Source: Ruegeria sp. THAF57
Lineage (GTDB): Bacteria; Pseudomonadota; Alphaproteobacteria; Rhodobacterales; Rhodobacteraceae
NCBI RefSeq assembly: GCF_903914075.1
Contig: NZ_CAIWNQ010000002.1
Coordinates: 372,001 to 436,000 of the forward strand
Reading direction: 5' to 3'
DNA: 64,000 nucleotides
In this document: one piece after another, positions 25,596-35,003 of the stretch
How the letters are laid out: every line of letters starts with the position of its first letter
Position numbering within the stretch: position 1 is the stretch's first letter
Made by a program: the position numbers and the translations under genes
The notes under the pieces: model-generated
What the model saw: the letters and a program-made list of their open reading frames with translations, nothing else
Databases searched by the model: none
Told to the model about the DNA's origin: nothing

Positions 25596-27047
25596 CTAAC
25601 CATGGAAACTTGCCACCGTTTTGAGTTGTGAGAACCCAAACAGCGCCTCAAATCCCTTTTCGCGACCATGCCCGGATTTTCCCACCCCGCCAAAGGGCAG
25701 TTCCACGCCGCCACCGGCGCCATAATTGTTGACGAAAACCTGACCCGAGCGCAGACGTTTTGCCAATCGCATCTGGCGTGCACCATCGCGGGTCCAAATG
25801 CTGGCCACCAGGCCATAATCGGTTCCGTTGGCAATCTGCACGGCGTCTTCCTCGGAATCGAACGGAATCAAGACCTGCACAGGGCCGAATATTTCGTCAC
25901 GGGCCAACGCGTGATCGGGCGGCACGTCAGAAAACAGCGTTGGACGGACATAGGCCCCATCGGTTGGCGCGTGCTCAACGATGCGCCCCTGCGCAGCGAC
26001 TTTCAGATCCACTCCCTTGGACAAAAACCCTTCAACGATGTGCTTTTGACGGGCGGAAATCAGGGGACCGAGCCGCAAATCCTCATTCGCTGGTCCAACG
26101 GTCAGATCGGCATAGGCGTCGGCCATACGGGATTTGACCTGCTCATACACTCCACGCTGCACCAATATGCGAGACGAGGCGGAACAAGTTTGACCCGCGT
26201 TCTGAATGCCTGCGTTCGCCAGATACGGCAGGGCAGCGTCCAGATCGGCATCGTCAAACACCAATTGTGGGGACTTCCCGCCCAATTCCAGCGTCACCGG
26301 CACCACATTGCGGCCTGCTGCCTGTTGCACCAGCGCACCTGTGGCGACCGACCCGGTAAACGAAATATGATGCACGCCGGGATGACCGGACAACGCGGCA
26401 CCAGCCTCGGCACCCAATCCTGGCACCACATTCAACGCACCTGCTGGCAACCCGGCCTCTTGCGCCAGATGTGCGAAGGCAAGTGCCGTCAGACAGGCTT
26501 CTTCGGCAGGCTTCAGGACACAGGCATTGCCCATCGCCAGCGCAGCCCCGACCGAACGGCCAATGATCTGCATGGGGTAATTCCACGGCACGATATGGCC
26601 GGTCACCCCATGCGGCTGTCGTAGCGTGTAGACGGTGTAGCCTTCCAAATAAGGTATTGTGTCGCCCATGACCTTGTCGGCGGCACCGCCATAGAACTCG
26701 CAATACCGCGCCAGCGCCACAGCATCGGCGCGGGCCTGTGTCAGGGGTTTTCCGACATCCATCGCCTCCAGAGCTGCCAGATCATCGACCCGTTCCAATA
26801 CCAACTGACCCAATCGCGTCAGGATGCGGCCCCGCTCCAGCGCGGTTTTACGGCCCCAGTCACCGTCAAGGGCCGATTGCGCGGCTTGGACCGCTGCGTC
26901 GATATCTGCAGCCTCGCCTCGGGCGATACGGCAAATCTCAGCCCCGTCAGAAGGGTTGACCAAAGGCAAGGTCGACCCCGAGGTGGGATCGCCCCATGCG
27001 CCTCCGATCAGACAATGGGTTGGGTTGAACCAGAGAGGATTGGGCAT
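25596..27047 (-). CDS. NAD-dependent aldehyde dehydrogenase, last gene of the importer operon
   Basis: 483 residues with a complete catalytic set: VTLELGGKSPQLV (general base), AGQTCSASSRILV (nucleophile Cys) and PWNYPMQIIGRSVG in the cofactor domain. The broad family includes betaine-aldehyde, aminobutyraldehyde and aliphatic aldehyde dehydrogenases; specificity cannot be fixed by eye. It starts 34 bases after the double ATPase gene on the same strand, so it probably oxidises an aldehyde derived from the imported compound. AGGAG precedes the ATG. The motif GTTAGAGCCGAA just upstream also occurs before betB. Confidence 0.9.
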   Translation of the reverse strand: MPNPLWFNPTHCLIGGAWGDPTSGSTLPLVNPSDGAEICRIARGEAADIDAAVQAAQSALDGDWGRKTALERGRILTRLGQLVLERVDDLAALEAMDVGKPLTQARADAVALARYCEFYGGAADKVMGDTIPYLEGYTVYTLRQPHGVTGHIVPWNYPMQIIGRSVGAALAMGNACVLKPAEEACLTALAFAHLAQEAGLPAGALNVVPGLGAEAGAALSGHPGVHHISFTGSVATGALVQQAAGRNVVPVTLELGGKSPQLVFDDADLDAALPYLANAGIQNAGQTCSASSRILVQRGVYEQVKSRMADAYADLTVGPANEDLRLGPLISARQKHIVEGFLSKGVDLKVAAQGRIVEHAPTDGAYVRPTLFSDVPPDHALARDEIFGPVQVLIPFDSEEDAVQIANGTDYGLVASIWTRDGARQMRLAKRLRSGQVFVNNYGAGGGVELPFGGVGKSGHGREKGFEALFGFSQLKTVASFHG

Positions 27048-27080
27048 TTCGATCTCCTATTTCGGCTCTAACATTGGGAA

Positions 27081-28679
27081 TCAAGCCACCTGACTGCCGA
27101 TATCTGGCAGAACAGGCGCGGCGTCGATCAAGGTTCGGGTATAGGGATGCTGGGGGTCGGAAAAGACCTGCTCGGTCTCACCCTGCTCAACAATTTTACC
27201 GGCCTGCATCACCATCACGCGGTCAGTGATTGTTCTGACGACACTAAGATCGTGGCTGATAAACAAATAGGTCAGGTCATATGCCGCGCAAAGCTCAGCC
27301 AAAAGGTCGAGGATTTGCGCGCGTACGGATACGTCAAGCGCCGAAACAGCCTCGTCAAACAGGATCAGCTCGGGCTGGATGATCAAGGCGCGGGCAATGG
27401 CGATGCGTTGCCGCTGACCACCGGAAAATTCGTGGATGTACTTATCGGCATCCTTGGGGCTGAGGCCCACGGCACTCAGCATTTCGGCGATCAGGTCCTG
27501 GCGTTCTGCCCCCATGGGAGGATTTTCCAATACGTGAAACGGTTCCGTGATCAACCGCTCGACCCGGTGGCGGGGGTTGAAACTGCCATAGGGGTCTTGG
27601 AACACCACCTGCATCTTTCGCCGCACGGCTGGGTTTGGCTTGTGGCCCGCAAAAACGGGCTCCCCTTCCAGTCGGATGTCCCCGGCCTGAACCTCCTCCA
27701 AACCCAAAATCGCCCTTGTTAGGGTCGATTTTCCACATCCAGATTCGCCAACCAATCCCAAACGCTCCCCACGTTTGAGGGTGAAGCTGACCTGATCGAC
27801 GGCGCGGTGATGACCGGGTGTATCAAACAAGCCTTTCCGGGGAAGGCGATAGTCGCGGACAACCTGCGTAACCTCAAGCAACGGGCGCGGGCTTATCGTG
27901 TCGGGCAGAGAAACCTTGTGGCCAGACGCTTCGAACAGCATGCGCGTGTAGGGGTGCTGCATGTTGCGCAACAGGCTTTCTGTCACCCCTTCTTCAACGA
28001 CTTCGCCGTGACGCATAACGACGATCTTGTCCGCCAAATCCGCCACAACCGCCAGATCATGGGTGATCATCAGCAGACCCATGCCATATTCGCTGACCAA
28101 CCCCCTGAGCAGATCGAGGATCTGCGCCTGCGTGGTGACATCCAGCGCCGTCGTGGGTTCGTCCGCGATCAACAAGGTCGGGCGCAGCGCAATGGCCATG
28201 GCGATCACGACACGCTGGCGCTGACCGCCTGACAATTCGTGCGGATAACGGGTCAGGGGGAAACGGTCAGGTGGCAGCCCCACGCGGGTCAGAACCTCCT
28301 CGGCGCGTTCACGGGCTTGCGGGCGGGGCATCGCCTTGTGGATCAGGATTGTCTCCATCACCTGATCCCCGATGGATTTGACCGGGTTCAGTGCGGTCAT
28401 CGGTTCTTGAAAAACCATTCCGATCGCGGCACCGCGCAGGGCACACATGTCCACCTCGGGGCGGGTCAAAAGGTCATGGCCTTCCAGCCGGATTGCACCT
28501 GTTGCCTGCCCCCCGTTCGGCAGCAACTGCATCACGGCCAATGCAGTCATCGACTTGCCCGACCCGCTCTCGCCGGTTACGGCCACAATCTCACCCGGGG
28601 CGATGGACAGACTGACCTGTTTCAGGATCGGCGTGCCGTGGATCGTCAGAGACAGGTTTTCAATATCCAGCAAGCTCAT
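27081..28679 (-). CDS. Double ATPase of a peptide-type ABC importer (DppD-DppF fusion)
   Basis: 532 residues from the ATG at 28679, which overlaps the permease stop (ATGA); a longer frame adds 11 unlikely residues. It has two complete ABC domains: Walker [10 protein letters not shown] near 35, signature [17 protein letters not shown], then Walker [10 protein letters not shown] near 308 and signature [15 protein letters not shown]. Two OppD/OppF-type C-terminal extensions ([10 protein letters not shown] and [10 protein letters not shown]) are present. Fused pairs are common in this transporter class. It powers uptake through the two permeases upstream. Confidence 0.93.
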   Translation of the reverse strand: MSLLDIENLSLTIHGTPILKQVSLSIAPGEIVAVTGESGSGKSMTALAVMQLLPNGGQATGAIRLEGHDLLTRPEVDMCALRGAAIGMVFQEPMTALNPVKSIGDQVMETILIHKAMPRPQARERAEEVLTRVGLPPDRFPLTRYPHELSGGQRQRVVIAMAIALRPTLLIADEPTTALDVTTQAQILDLLRGLVSEYGMGLLMITHDLAVVADLADKIVVMRHGEVVEEGVTESLLRNMQHPYTRMLFEASGHKVSLPDTISPRPLLEVTQVVRDYRLPRKGLFDTPGHHRAVDQVSFTLKRGERLGLVGESGCGKSTLTRAILGLEEVQAGDIRLEGEPVFAGHKPNPAVRRKMQVVFQDPYGSFNPRHRVERLITEPFHVLENPPMGAERQDLIAEMLSAVGLSPKDADKYIHEFSGGQRQRIAIARALIIQPELILFDEAVSALDVSVRAQILDLLAELCAAYDLTYLFISHDLSVVRTITDRVMVMQAGKIVEQGETEQVFSDPQHPYTRTLIDAAPVLPDIGSQVA

Positions 28680-29491
28680 GCACGCGCCACCCTTATCCGA
28701 GGATCCAGCCAATCACGCAGACCGTCCCCCAAAAGGTTCAGACCCAGCACGGTGACGATAATGGCAAGCCCCGGAATCAGAGCCAAATGCGGGGCAAAAC
28801 TGACCATTGTCTGTGCGTCGGCCAACATCCGGCCCCAACTGGGCGTTGGCGGTTGCGCCCCCAGACCGACATAGGACAGGCCCGCCTCGGCCAGTATGCC
28901 CAGCGAGAACTGAATGGTCCCTTGCACGATCAGCAAATTGGCGACGTTGGGCAGAATGTGTTCGGCTGATATCCGGGCGGCACCTTTGCCAGACACACGG
29001 GCGGCAAGGATGAACTCGCGCTCCCACAGGGACAGCGCCGCGCCGCGGGTGATGCGGGCAAAAACGGGAATGTTGAATATGCCGATTGCGATAATTGCAT
29101 TGATCGCCCCGGCGCCGAACACAGCGGTGATCAGGATCGCGATGACTAGCGAAGGGAACGCAAAGACCAGATCGTTGCCGCGCATGATCACCTCATCCAG
29201 CCACGATCCTTTGCGCGCTGCTGCCGCCAATCCCAGCGGCACACCAAGCGCCATGCCGATACCCACCGCAACCAGGGCCACCGCAATGGACGTTCGCGCA
29301 CCGACCATGATCATGGAAAACATGTCGCGGCCAAAATGATCCGTTCCGAACCAGTGCTGCGCATTTGGTGGTTGCAGCTTGTCCGGGATATTCAGCGCGG
29401 CATAGTCGTAAGGCGTCCAGACAAACGAGACCAAGGCCGCCAGAACAACCAGCGACGACAAAGCCGCGCCTAGGATCAGGTTGCGGCTCAT
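28676..29491 (-). CDS. Peptide-type ABC permease, DppC family
   Basis: 271 residues from the ATG at 29491, which overlaps the stop of the DppB-like gene. The frame is open much further upstream, but that part (to 29929) is a shadow of the other permease. Features: FGTDHFGRDMFSMIMVGARTS after the first membrane segment, the EAA-type loop EREFILAARVSGKGAARISAEHILPN, and GLGAQPPTPSWGRML, all hallmarks of DppC/OppC. It forms the translocation channel with the DppB-like subunit. Confidence 0.93.
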   Translation of the reverse strand: MSRNLILGAALSSLVVLAALVSFVWTPYDYAALNIPDKLQPPNAQHWFGTDHFGRDMFSMIMVGARTSIAVALVAVGIGMALGVPLGLAAAARKGSWLDEVIMRGNDLVFAFPSLVIAILITAVFGAGAINAIIAIGIFNIPVFARITRGAALSLWEREFILAARVSGKGAARISAEHILPNVANLLIVQGTIQFSLGILAEAGLSYVGLGAQPPTPSWGRMLADAQTMVSFAPHLALIPGLAIIVTVLGLNLLGDGLRDWLDPRIRVARA

Positions 29492-30435
29492 GTCCGGCTC
29501 CTCAGGCGCGGATCGACGGCGGCATAGGCCAGGTCGACCAGAAAATTTACGGTGATGACGGCAAACACCAGCAGCATGACCACCGATTCCACAACGATCA
29601 AATCCCGGGCAGAGATCGCCTGAAACACCAGCCGCCCGAGGCCCGGAAGGTAGAACACCTGCTCGATAATGATGGACCCGGCCAACAGGAACGAGAATTG
29701 CAGCCCGATAATGGTCAGCACTGGTATCAGAGCGTTGCGCACCCCGTGCCTCCACAAGGCTTGCCTGCGCGTTAACCCCTTGGCACGGGCGGTGCGCATG
29801 AAGTCTTCTCCCAGAATATCCAGCAGGGATGACCGCATCACCCGCGCCAAAATCGCTGCTTGCGGCAAGGCCAGCGCGATAGCGGGCAGGGTCAGAGAAT
29901 GCAGGCCAGTCCAGAACCCGGTGTCCCACCCTGCGAACCCTCCGGCATTGAACCAGCGCAGGTTGATGGCGAAGATTAGCACCAGCATCATCGCAAACCA
30001 GAAATTGGGAACCGCGATGCCCAACTGCGTGGCACCCATCACGGTCAGATCCCCCGGTTTACCCCGTCGCGCGGCGGCATAGATACCCGCGGGAAAGGCG
30101 ATCAGGGTCGACAGGGTCAGCGCGTATAACGCCAATGGCAGCGACACCCACAAACGATCTGCAATCATCTGCGAAACCGGCGTTCGATATGTGTAGGAGG
30201 TTCCGAAATCCCCCATCAGCATCCCGCCAACCCAGCTAAAGTAACGCTGAATCTTCGAGCCATCCAATCCAAGCTCTGCACGCAGCGCGGCCAACGTGTC
30301 CTCTTGCGCGTTGACGCCCAGCATAAAGGATGCGGGGTCGCCGGGCGCAACCTCGATCACGGCAAAAATGACCACCGAGGCCACGGCCAGGCTGATCATC
30401 AGAGATATCAGACGTTTAAGCGCATAACGGAGCAT
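29488..30435 (-). CDS. Peptide-type ABC permease, DppB family
   Basis: 315 residues if the ATG at 30435 is used; a GTG three codons upstream (30444) is also possible, and neither has a strong ribosome site. The start MLRYALKRLISLMISLAVAS and the later APGDPASFMLG, GDFGTSYTYRTPV and EDFMRTARAKGLTRRQALWRH (EAA loop) identify the DppB/OppB family. It follows the ligand-gated channel gene after about 40 bases and overlaps the DppC-like gene. So the channel gene sits inside the transporter operon, not beside it. Confidence 0.92.
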   Translation of the reverse strand: MLRYALKRLISLMISLAVASVVIFAVIEVAPGDPASFMLGVNAQEDTLAALRAELGLDGSKIQRYFSWVGGMLMGDFGTSYTYRTPVSQMIADRLWVSLPLALYALTLSTLIAFPAGIYAAARRGKPGDLTVMGATQLGIAVPNFWFAMMLVLIFAINLRWFNAGGFAGWDTGFWTGLHSLTLPAIALALPQAAILARVMRSSLLDILGEDFMRTARAKGLTRRQALWRHGVRNALIPVLTIIGLQFSFLLAGSIIIEQVFYLPGLGRLVFQAISARDLIVVESVVMLLVFAVITVNFLVDLAYAAVDPRLRSRT

Positions 30436-30475
30436 TGGTGCCACGTTAGGATCACATATCGCCTGGGTCCAGCAC

Positions 30476-31552
30476 CTAAGGGATCAGAAGATAGGCAAAA
30501 ACTGCGTAACCGACGATAGCGGCATAGCCCAAAGGATAAATCCACTTGATCGCATAGTTGTCCAGCTTGCGCGCAGCCTCTTCTCGGCCCGACACTTTGA
30601 GCTTGCGAAGGGCCACGTTGAACACGATCAAAGCCCCGGTCATCAGGAACATGCACTGCAGAACAAAATCCAGAAACGTCAGGTAACCCAGCTTGGGCAG
30701 ATCGGCCGAGATTGCCCAGTTGAAGGCCACAAAAACCAAAAGGTTACCTCCGGCGATTTCAATCCGCCTGCGGTATTCGTCCAGAAAGAACAGCGCCCAG
30801 CCGACGGTGATCAGCACCAGCATCGGCAGGAAAACACGGATCACATAGTAGGTCAGGTGACGACTGCCTTCAAAGACCAGCGCGATCTGATCACTGTCCT
30901 GCCCCGACAAGCCCGGAACCGTCGATGCTTCGACACGGGCGTTTCCAAGAACCCACTCTTCCTCACCCAGCATGTCGCCCAGGCCCGAGTGGTCTTCGAG
31001 CGGATAATAGGACACATATTCCGAGGGAAAGATTGAGACGACTTCAAAGAAGAAATCCTGCGTGTCGAACGGGTATTTGCGAAAATCGAAATGCGGGGCC
31101 TGCAACGTCAGATTGGATTTCTCGACATAGACCACCCGACCGTCATACCGCAGCGAGGCGGCGGACTCGTGTATCCATTTGTTGGACTGCTGGTTGTGAA
31201 TGACGAAAGCGGGCAACACGGCCCCGATACTTGCCGCGTGGTCGGCCAGTGCAGGTGGATTGAAAACCCGGATATCCCGACCCAATGCCTGTTGGTCGAA
31301 GGCCAGCGCGGGATCGGTCCATTCCACCCGCAACACAACAACCGCGCCGTAATTCTCGGCCTTTTGGTCAACGCTGGTGATCTGGTCAATCCTGATGCCG
31401 ATACCAACCTGCAAAGGGTTTTCCGGCGTGCCTGCCAGCGCATCCAGCCGCCCGCCAAGCGCGTTTTGTGCCTGCGCCTGCCCGCCCATGACCAACACGA
31501 GGCAGGTTAGGGAAACAAGCAAACAAATGGCGCGATACACAATCATAGTCAT
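30476..31552 (-). CDS. Prokaryotic pentameric ligand-gated ion channel (Cys-loop receptor homologue)
   Basis: 358 residues from the ATG at 31552; the longer frame to 31582 runs through a terminator hairpin and is unlikely. A signal peptide (IVYRAICLLVSLTCLVLVMG) leads to an all-beta extracellular domain with the family hallmark KYPFDTQ at about 149-155; the flanking disulfide cysteines are absent, as in other bacterial members. M1 (YYVIRVFLPMLVLITVGW, about 235-257), M2 (about 263-284), the invariant-type ADLPKLGYLT M2-M3 loop, M3 (about 291-312) and C-terminal M4 (about 335-358) are all present. By position it is co-transcribed with a solute importer and probably shares its ligand. Ligand and ion selectivity are unknown. 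Confidence 0.9.
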   Translation of the reverse strand: MTMIVYRAICLLVSLTCLVLVMGGQAQAQNALGGRLDALAGTPENPLQVGIGIRIDQITSVDQKAENYGAVVVLRVEWTDPALAFDQQALGRDIRVFNPPALADHAASIGAVLPAFVIHNQQSNKWIHESAASLRYDGRVVYVEKSNLTLQAPHFDFRKYPFDTQDFFFEVVSIFPSEYVSYYPLEDHSGLGDMLGEEEWVLGNARVEASTVPGLSGQDSDQIALVFEGSRHLTYYVIRVFLPMLVLITVGWALFFLDEYRRRIEIAGGNLLVFVAFNWAISADLPKLGYLTFLDFVLQCMFLMTGALIVFNVALRKLKVSGREEAARKLDNYAIKWIYPLGYAAIVGYAVFAYLLIP

Positions 31553-31565
31553 CAGGATTCTTCTG

Positions 31566-31595
31566 AAAAACAGGGGCCACACATGGAAGCCCCTG
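31566..31595 (-). terminator. Attenuator between binding protein and channel genes
   Basis: On the minus strand CAGGGGC pairs with GCCCCTG (7 bp, 11-base loop) and is followed by TTTTT. It starts 6 bases past the binding-protein stop and precedes the channel gene. Partial read-through would give high binding protein and low channel and permease levels. Confidence 0.8.
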
Positions 31596-31600
31596 AAAAG

Positions 31601-33088
31601 TTATTCAGACCAACTGATTTCCGTCAGGTCGATGGCAGCCGTCGGCGCGTTCTTCCACAGGCCCTGCACACCCGCCCGCGCAACACCCAACTTGGCAAGC
31701 TGGAACAGGTATCCATTGACATAGTCGTTCGAGATCAGCCTTTGGGCTTCACCCAACAGCTTTTTACGCTCGTCTGGGTCGGTGGTTTCGTTCAGCGTAT
31801 TCATCAAAGTCTGAAAATCGACGCTGTCATACTGGAAATAGTAATCCGGCCGGGCATAGATTCCGATATCCATGGGTTCCGTATGGCTAACAATCGTCAG
31901 GCCAAAATCCTTGCCCTTGAACACGGATTCCAACCACTGCGCCCATTCCACGTTGATGATTTCCGCCTGAATTCCAACCTCAGCCAATTGCGCTGCGACG
32001 ATCTCGCCGCCGCGCCGGGCATATGATGGGGGCGGCAGGTGCAGCGTGGTTTCGAGCCCTTTTTCATACCCCGCATCTGCCAGCAACTGGGCGGCTTTCT
32101 TGGGGTCATAGGCCGATTTCCCGGTCAGATCGACATAGGCCGGGTTGTGCGGGGCAAAGTGGGTTCCAATCGGTGTGCCATAGCCGAACATGGCCCCGTC
32201 GATAATGGCCTGGCGGTCAATGGCATGCGCCACGGCCTGCCGCACCCGAATATCATCAAACGGTGGCTGCTTGTTGTTGGTGGACAGGATGGTTTCGCCT
32301 TCGGTTGATCCGACAAGCACTTGAAACCGCGGATCAGCCTCGAACTGAGGCAGGTTTTCAGGCGCCGGGAAATTGTCGAATACGTCCACATCCTCGGCCA
32401 TCATCGCGGCAAAGGCGGCGGTGGGGTCCGAGATGAACTTGAACGTGGCGGTCTCTAGCGCAGGTTGTTCACCCCAATAATCCGGGTTGCGGTTCAATGT
32501 GATGCTGTCACCCTGAACCCATTCACCAAAGGTGAAAGCTCCGGTTCCGACAGGGTTGGTCTTTATGTTCTCGATACTCTCGGGGGCCACGATCACCGCG
32601 TCACCCCAAGCTAGATTGAACAGAAAATTCCCGTTTGGGGCTGAGAGTGTGACCTTGACGGTCAGGGGGCCCATGACCTCGACGCTTTCGATCCCGGCGA
32701 ACAGGGCTTTTTGCGCATTGGCACTGTCTTCGGCGGTGGCGCGATCAAGGCTGAACTTGACGTCTTCGGCATCCATCGTTGTGCCATCATGGAACGTAAC
32801 CCCGTCGTGCAGCTTGAAGGTATAGACCGTGCCGTCCTCGGAAATCTCCCAGCTTTCTGCCAGGCCGGGCACGACCGACCCGTCACCCATGAACCGCGTC
32901 AGACCTTCGAAGATATTCGTGTACACAACCGAATCGATGGCCTGCGCCGCGGCGCTGGTCGGGTCAAGATGCGGCGGTTCCAGTTGCATTGCGATGGTTA
33001 TGTCGGACTTGGCCAAAGCCTGCGTTGCAAACAGGCTGGCACCCACTGCAAGGGCCGAGGCAAAGGACCGAAACATCTGCTTTGTCAT
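31601..33088 (-). CDS. Family-5 (dipeptide/oligopeptide-type) ABC binding protein
   Basis: 495 residues from the ATG at 33088 with GGGGAG upstream; a longer frame adds 29 residues before a clean signal peptide (FRSFASALAVGASLFATQALA). The SBP_bac_5 pattern is clear: PPHLDPTSAAAQAIDSVVYTN, GLAESWEISEDGTVYTFKLHDGVTFHDG, NPVGTGAFTFGEW and VRQAVAHAIDRQAIIDGAMFGYGTPIGTH. Family members bind peptides, opines, nickel chelates or other amines, so the substrate is open. It is the first gene of the operon with the ligand-gated channel, two permeases, ATPase and aldehyde dehydrogenase. Confidence 0.93.
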   Translation of the reverse strand: MTKQMFRSFASALAVGASLFATQALAKSDITIAMQLEPPHLDPTSAAAQAIDSVVYTNIFEGLTRFMGDGSVVPGLAESWEISEDGTVYTFKLHDGVTFHDGTTMDAEDVKFSLDRATAEDSANAQKALFAGIESVEVMGPLTVKVTLSAPNGNFLFNLAWGDAVIVAPESIENIKTNPVGTGAFTFGEWVQGDSITLNRNPDYWGEQPALETATFKFISDPTAAFAAMMAEDVDVFDNFPAPENLPQFEADPRFQVLVGSTEGETILSTNNKQPPFDDIRVRQAVAHAIDRQAIIDGAMFGYGTPIGTHFAPHNPAYVDLTGKSAYDPKKAAQLLADAGYEKGLETTLHLPPPSYARRGGEIVAAQLAEVGIQAEIINVEWAQWLESVFKGKDFGLTIVSHTEPMDIGIYARPDYYFQYDSVDFQTLMNTLNETTDPDERKKLLGEAQRLISNDYVNGYLFQLAKLGVARAGVQGLWKNAPTAAIDLTEISWSE

Positions 33089-33258
33089 AGAAATAACTCC
33101 CCACTGAATATCCGCGACCCCTTGGTTTCCGGGCCTTTCAAAGACCAATGTCACTTTAAACCTTAGGTCAATCAAGGGATTGTTGGCGCAACCGGGGTTT
33201 CTTAGCCCGTGTCCGATCTGCTATGCCGCGCTGCAACATGAACCCCGGAGGAGCGATC

Positions 33259-34098
33259 ATGAGCGCCACCGCCCGCAAAAAGGCCCCGAATGCCGAGGAT
33301 ATCCGCGCCCGCAAAGGGGGCGAGCCTCTGGTCAGCCTGACCGCCTATACCACGCCCATGGCACGGCTGATGGATGACCATTGCGACTTTGTTCTGGTGG
33401 GCGACAGCGTCGGCATGGTGCTGCATGGTCTGGAATCGACCCTTGGGGTGACGATGGAGATGATGATCCTGCATGGTCAGGCCGTCGCGCGCGGTTTGAA
33501 CAATGCGATGATGGTCATTGATATGCCTTTCGCCAGTTACGAGCACTCACCAAACGAGGCTTTCCGCAACGCCGCCCGCCTAATGGCTGAAACAGGCGCA
33601 GGCGCGGTCAAGCTGGAGGGCGGAGTCGAGATGGCCAACACCATCCGCTTTCTGGTCAAACGCGGCATCCCGGTGATGGCGCATATCGGTCTGACGCCGC
33701 AATCCATCAACACGCTGGGCGGCTACAAGGTGCAAGGCCGGGACGACCAGGCCGAGGCTGTTCTGGCAGATGCCCGCGCCGTTGCCGAAGCGGGTGCGTT
33801 TTCCGTAGTGCTCGAGAAGGTTCCACAACGGCTGGCCGACCAGATTACGGCTGACATCGCAATCCCCACGATTGGGATCGGTGCCTCTGCCGGGTGCGAT
33901 GGTCAGATTCTGGTGGTGGATGACATGGTCGGCTTTTTCACCGCCTTCAAACCGAAATTCGTCAAACGCTATGCCGAGCTTGGCCCGCTGGCGGAATCGG
34001 CGATCGCGGAATACGCCGCCGAAGTCCGCGCACGGACATTTCCGGCCGCGGAACACGTGTTCTCTGATCAGGCTCCGGCCAAAGGACCCGCTAAATGA
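33259..34098 (+). CDS. panB: 3-methyl-2-oxobutanoate hydroxymethyltransferase PanB
   Basis: 279 residues from the ATG at 33259, preceded by GGAGGA; an ATG at 33223 has no site. It shows [33 protein letters not shown] (substrate and Mg binding), [26 protein letters not shown] and [15 protein letters not shown]. It forms ketopantoate from ketoisovalerate and methylene-tetrahydrofolate, the first step of pantothenate synthesis. It overlaps panC by four bases. Confidence 0.95.
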   Translation: MSATARKKAPNAEDIRARKGGEPLVSLTAYTTPMARLMDDHCDFVLVGDSVGMVLHGLESTLGVTMEMMILHGQAVARGLNNAMMVIDMPFASYEHSPNEAFRNAARLMAETGAGAVKLEGGVEMANTIRFLVKRGIPVMAHIGLTPQSINTLGGYKVQGRDDQAEAVLADARAVAEAGAFSVVLEKVPQRLADQITADIAIPTIGIGASAGCDGQILVVDDMVGFFTAFKPKFVKRYAELGPLAESAIAEYAAEVRARTFPAAEHVFSDQAPAKGPAK

Positions 34099-34937
34099 CT
34101 GCACCAATCCTGCGCCGCCTGACGGATTTGCGCGCATTGACGACTCAATGGCGCAACAACGGTGAAACGATCGGCGTCGTACCCACGATGGGCGCATTGC
34201 ATCAGGGGCATCTGTCGCTGGTTGAAGCGGCCAAGGCGGGTTCGGACCGGGTGATCGTGACCATTTTCGTGAACCCCAAGCAGTTCAACAACCCCGAGGA
34301 TCTGGCCAAGTATCCGCGCACCGAAATCGAGGACGCGCAGAAACTGATCCCATATGGCGTCGACGCGATCTATGTGCCCGACCCCGAGGAAATCTATCCG
34401 CAGGGGTTCGCCACCACCGTTTCCGTCTCGGGCCTGACCAATGTGATGGAAGGCGAATTCCGCCCCGGCCATTTTGATGGCGTGGCGACTGTGGTTGCCA
34501 AGTTGTTTCTGCAAACGCAGGCGGATCGCGCCTATTTCGGGGAAAAGGACTATCAACAACTGATGGTCGTGCGCCGCATGGCACGTGATCTGGACATTCC
34601 GGTCGAGGTGAACGGCTGCCCCACGGTTCGCGAACCCTCGGGGCTGGCGATGTCGTCGCGCAATTTGCGCCTATCGCCGGAAGGGTTGGACATTGCCGCC
34701 AACAAACACCGGATCATGCGCGAGCTTGCCAAGGAATTGGCCGATGGGGCCCAGTTCGACACTTTGGCCGCGCGGGCAGAAACGGAATTGCTGGCCGCAG
34801 GGTTTACGCAGGTCGAGTATATTCAGCTACGCTGCGCCGATACGCTTGAGCCGCTGACCCATGCATCACGCCCTGCGCGCCTGTTTGCGGCGGCCTGGGC
34901 GGATGGCGTCCGGTTGATCGACAATATTCCGGTCTGA
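34095..34937 (+). CDS. panC: Pantothenate synthetase PanC
   Basis: 280 residues. The HIGH-like motif is in [14 protein letters not shown], followed by [45 protein letters not shown] and the KMSKS-like MSSRN. It ligates pantoate with beta-alanine using ATP. Its start overlaps the panB stop (ATGA), the common panBC arrangement; panD and panE are not nearby. Confidence 0.95.
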   Translation: MTAPILRRLTDLRALTTQWRNNGETIGVVPTMGALHQGHLSLVEAAKAGSDRVIVTIFVNPKQFNNPEDLAKYPRTEIEDAQKLIPYGVDAIYVPDPEEIYPQGFATTVSVSGLTNVMEGEFRPGHFDGVATVVAKLFLQTQADRAYFGEKDYQQLMVVRRMARDLDIPVEVNGCPTVREPSGLAMSSRNLRLSPEGLDIAANKHRIMRELAKELADGAQFDTLAARAETELLAAGFTQVEYIQLRCADTLEPLTHASRPARLFAAAWADGVRLIDNIPV

Positions 34938-35003
34938 ACGCACTGGCACCCACATCCTTGTTTGCGCTAAAGTCCCGCAAAACGAAACGGGAGGGGCGCA
35001 GGC

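Noticed and set aside
25592-27072. Aldehyde dehydrogenase flanked by direct GGCTCTAAC copies as a transposed unit
   Set aside because: There are no inverted repeats or transposase, and the same nonamer occurs elsewhere in the window; kept only as a low-weight motif finding.
29492-29929. N-terminal extension of the DppC-like permease
   Set aside because: The extra residues are low-hydrophobic and overlap the DppB-like gene in another frame; the coupled ATG at 29491 gives a normal DppC start.
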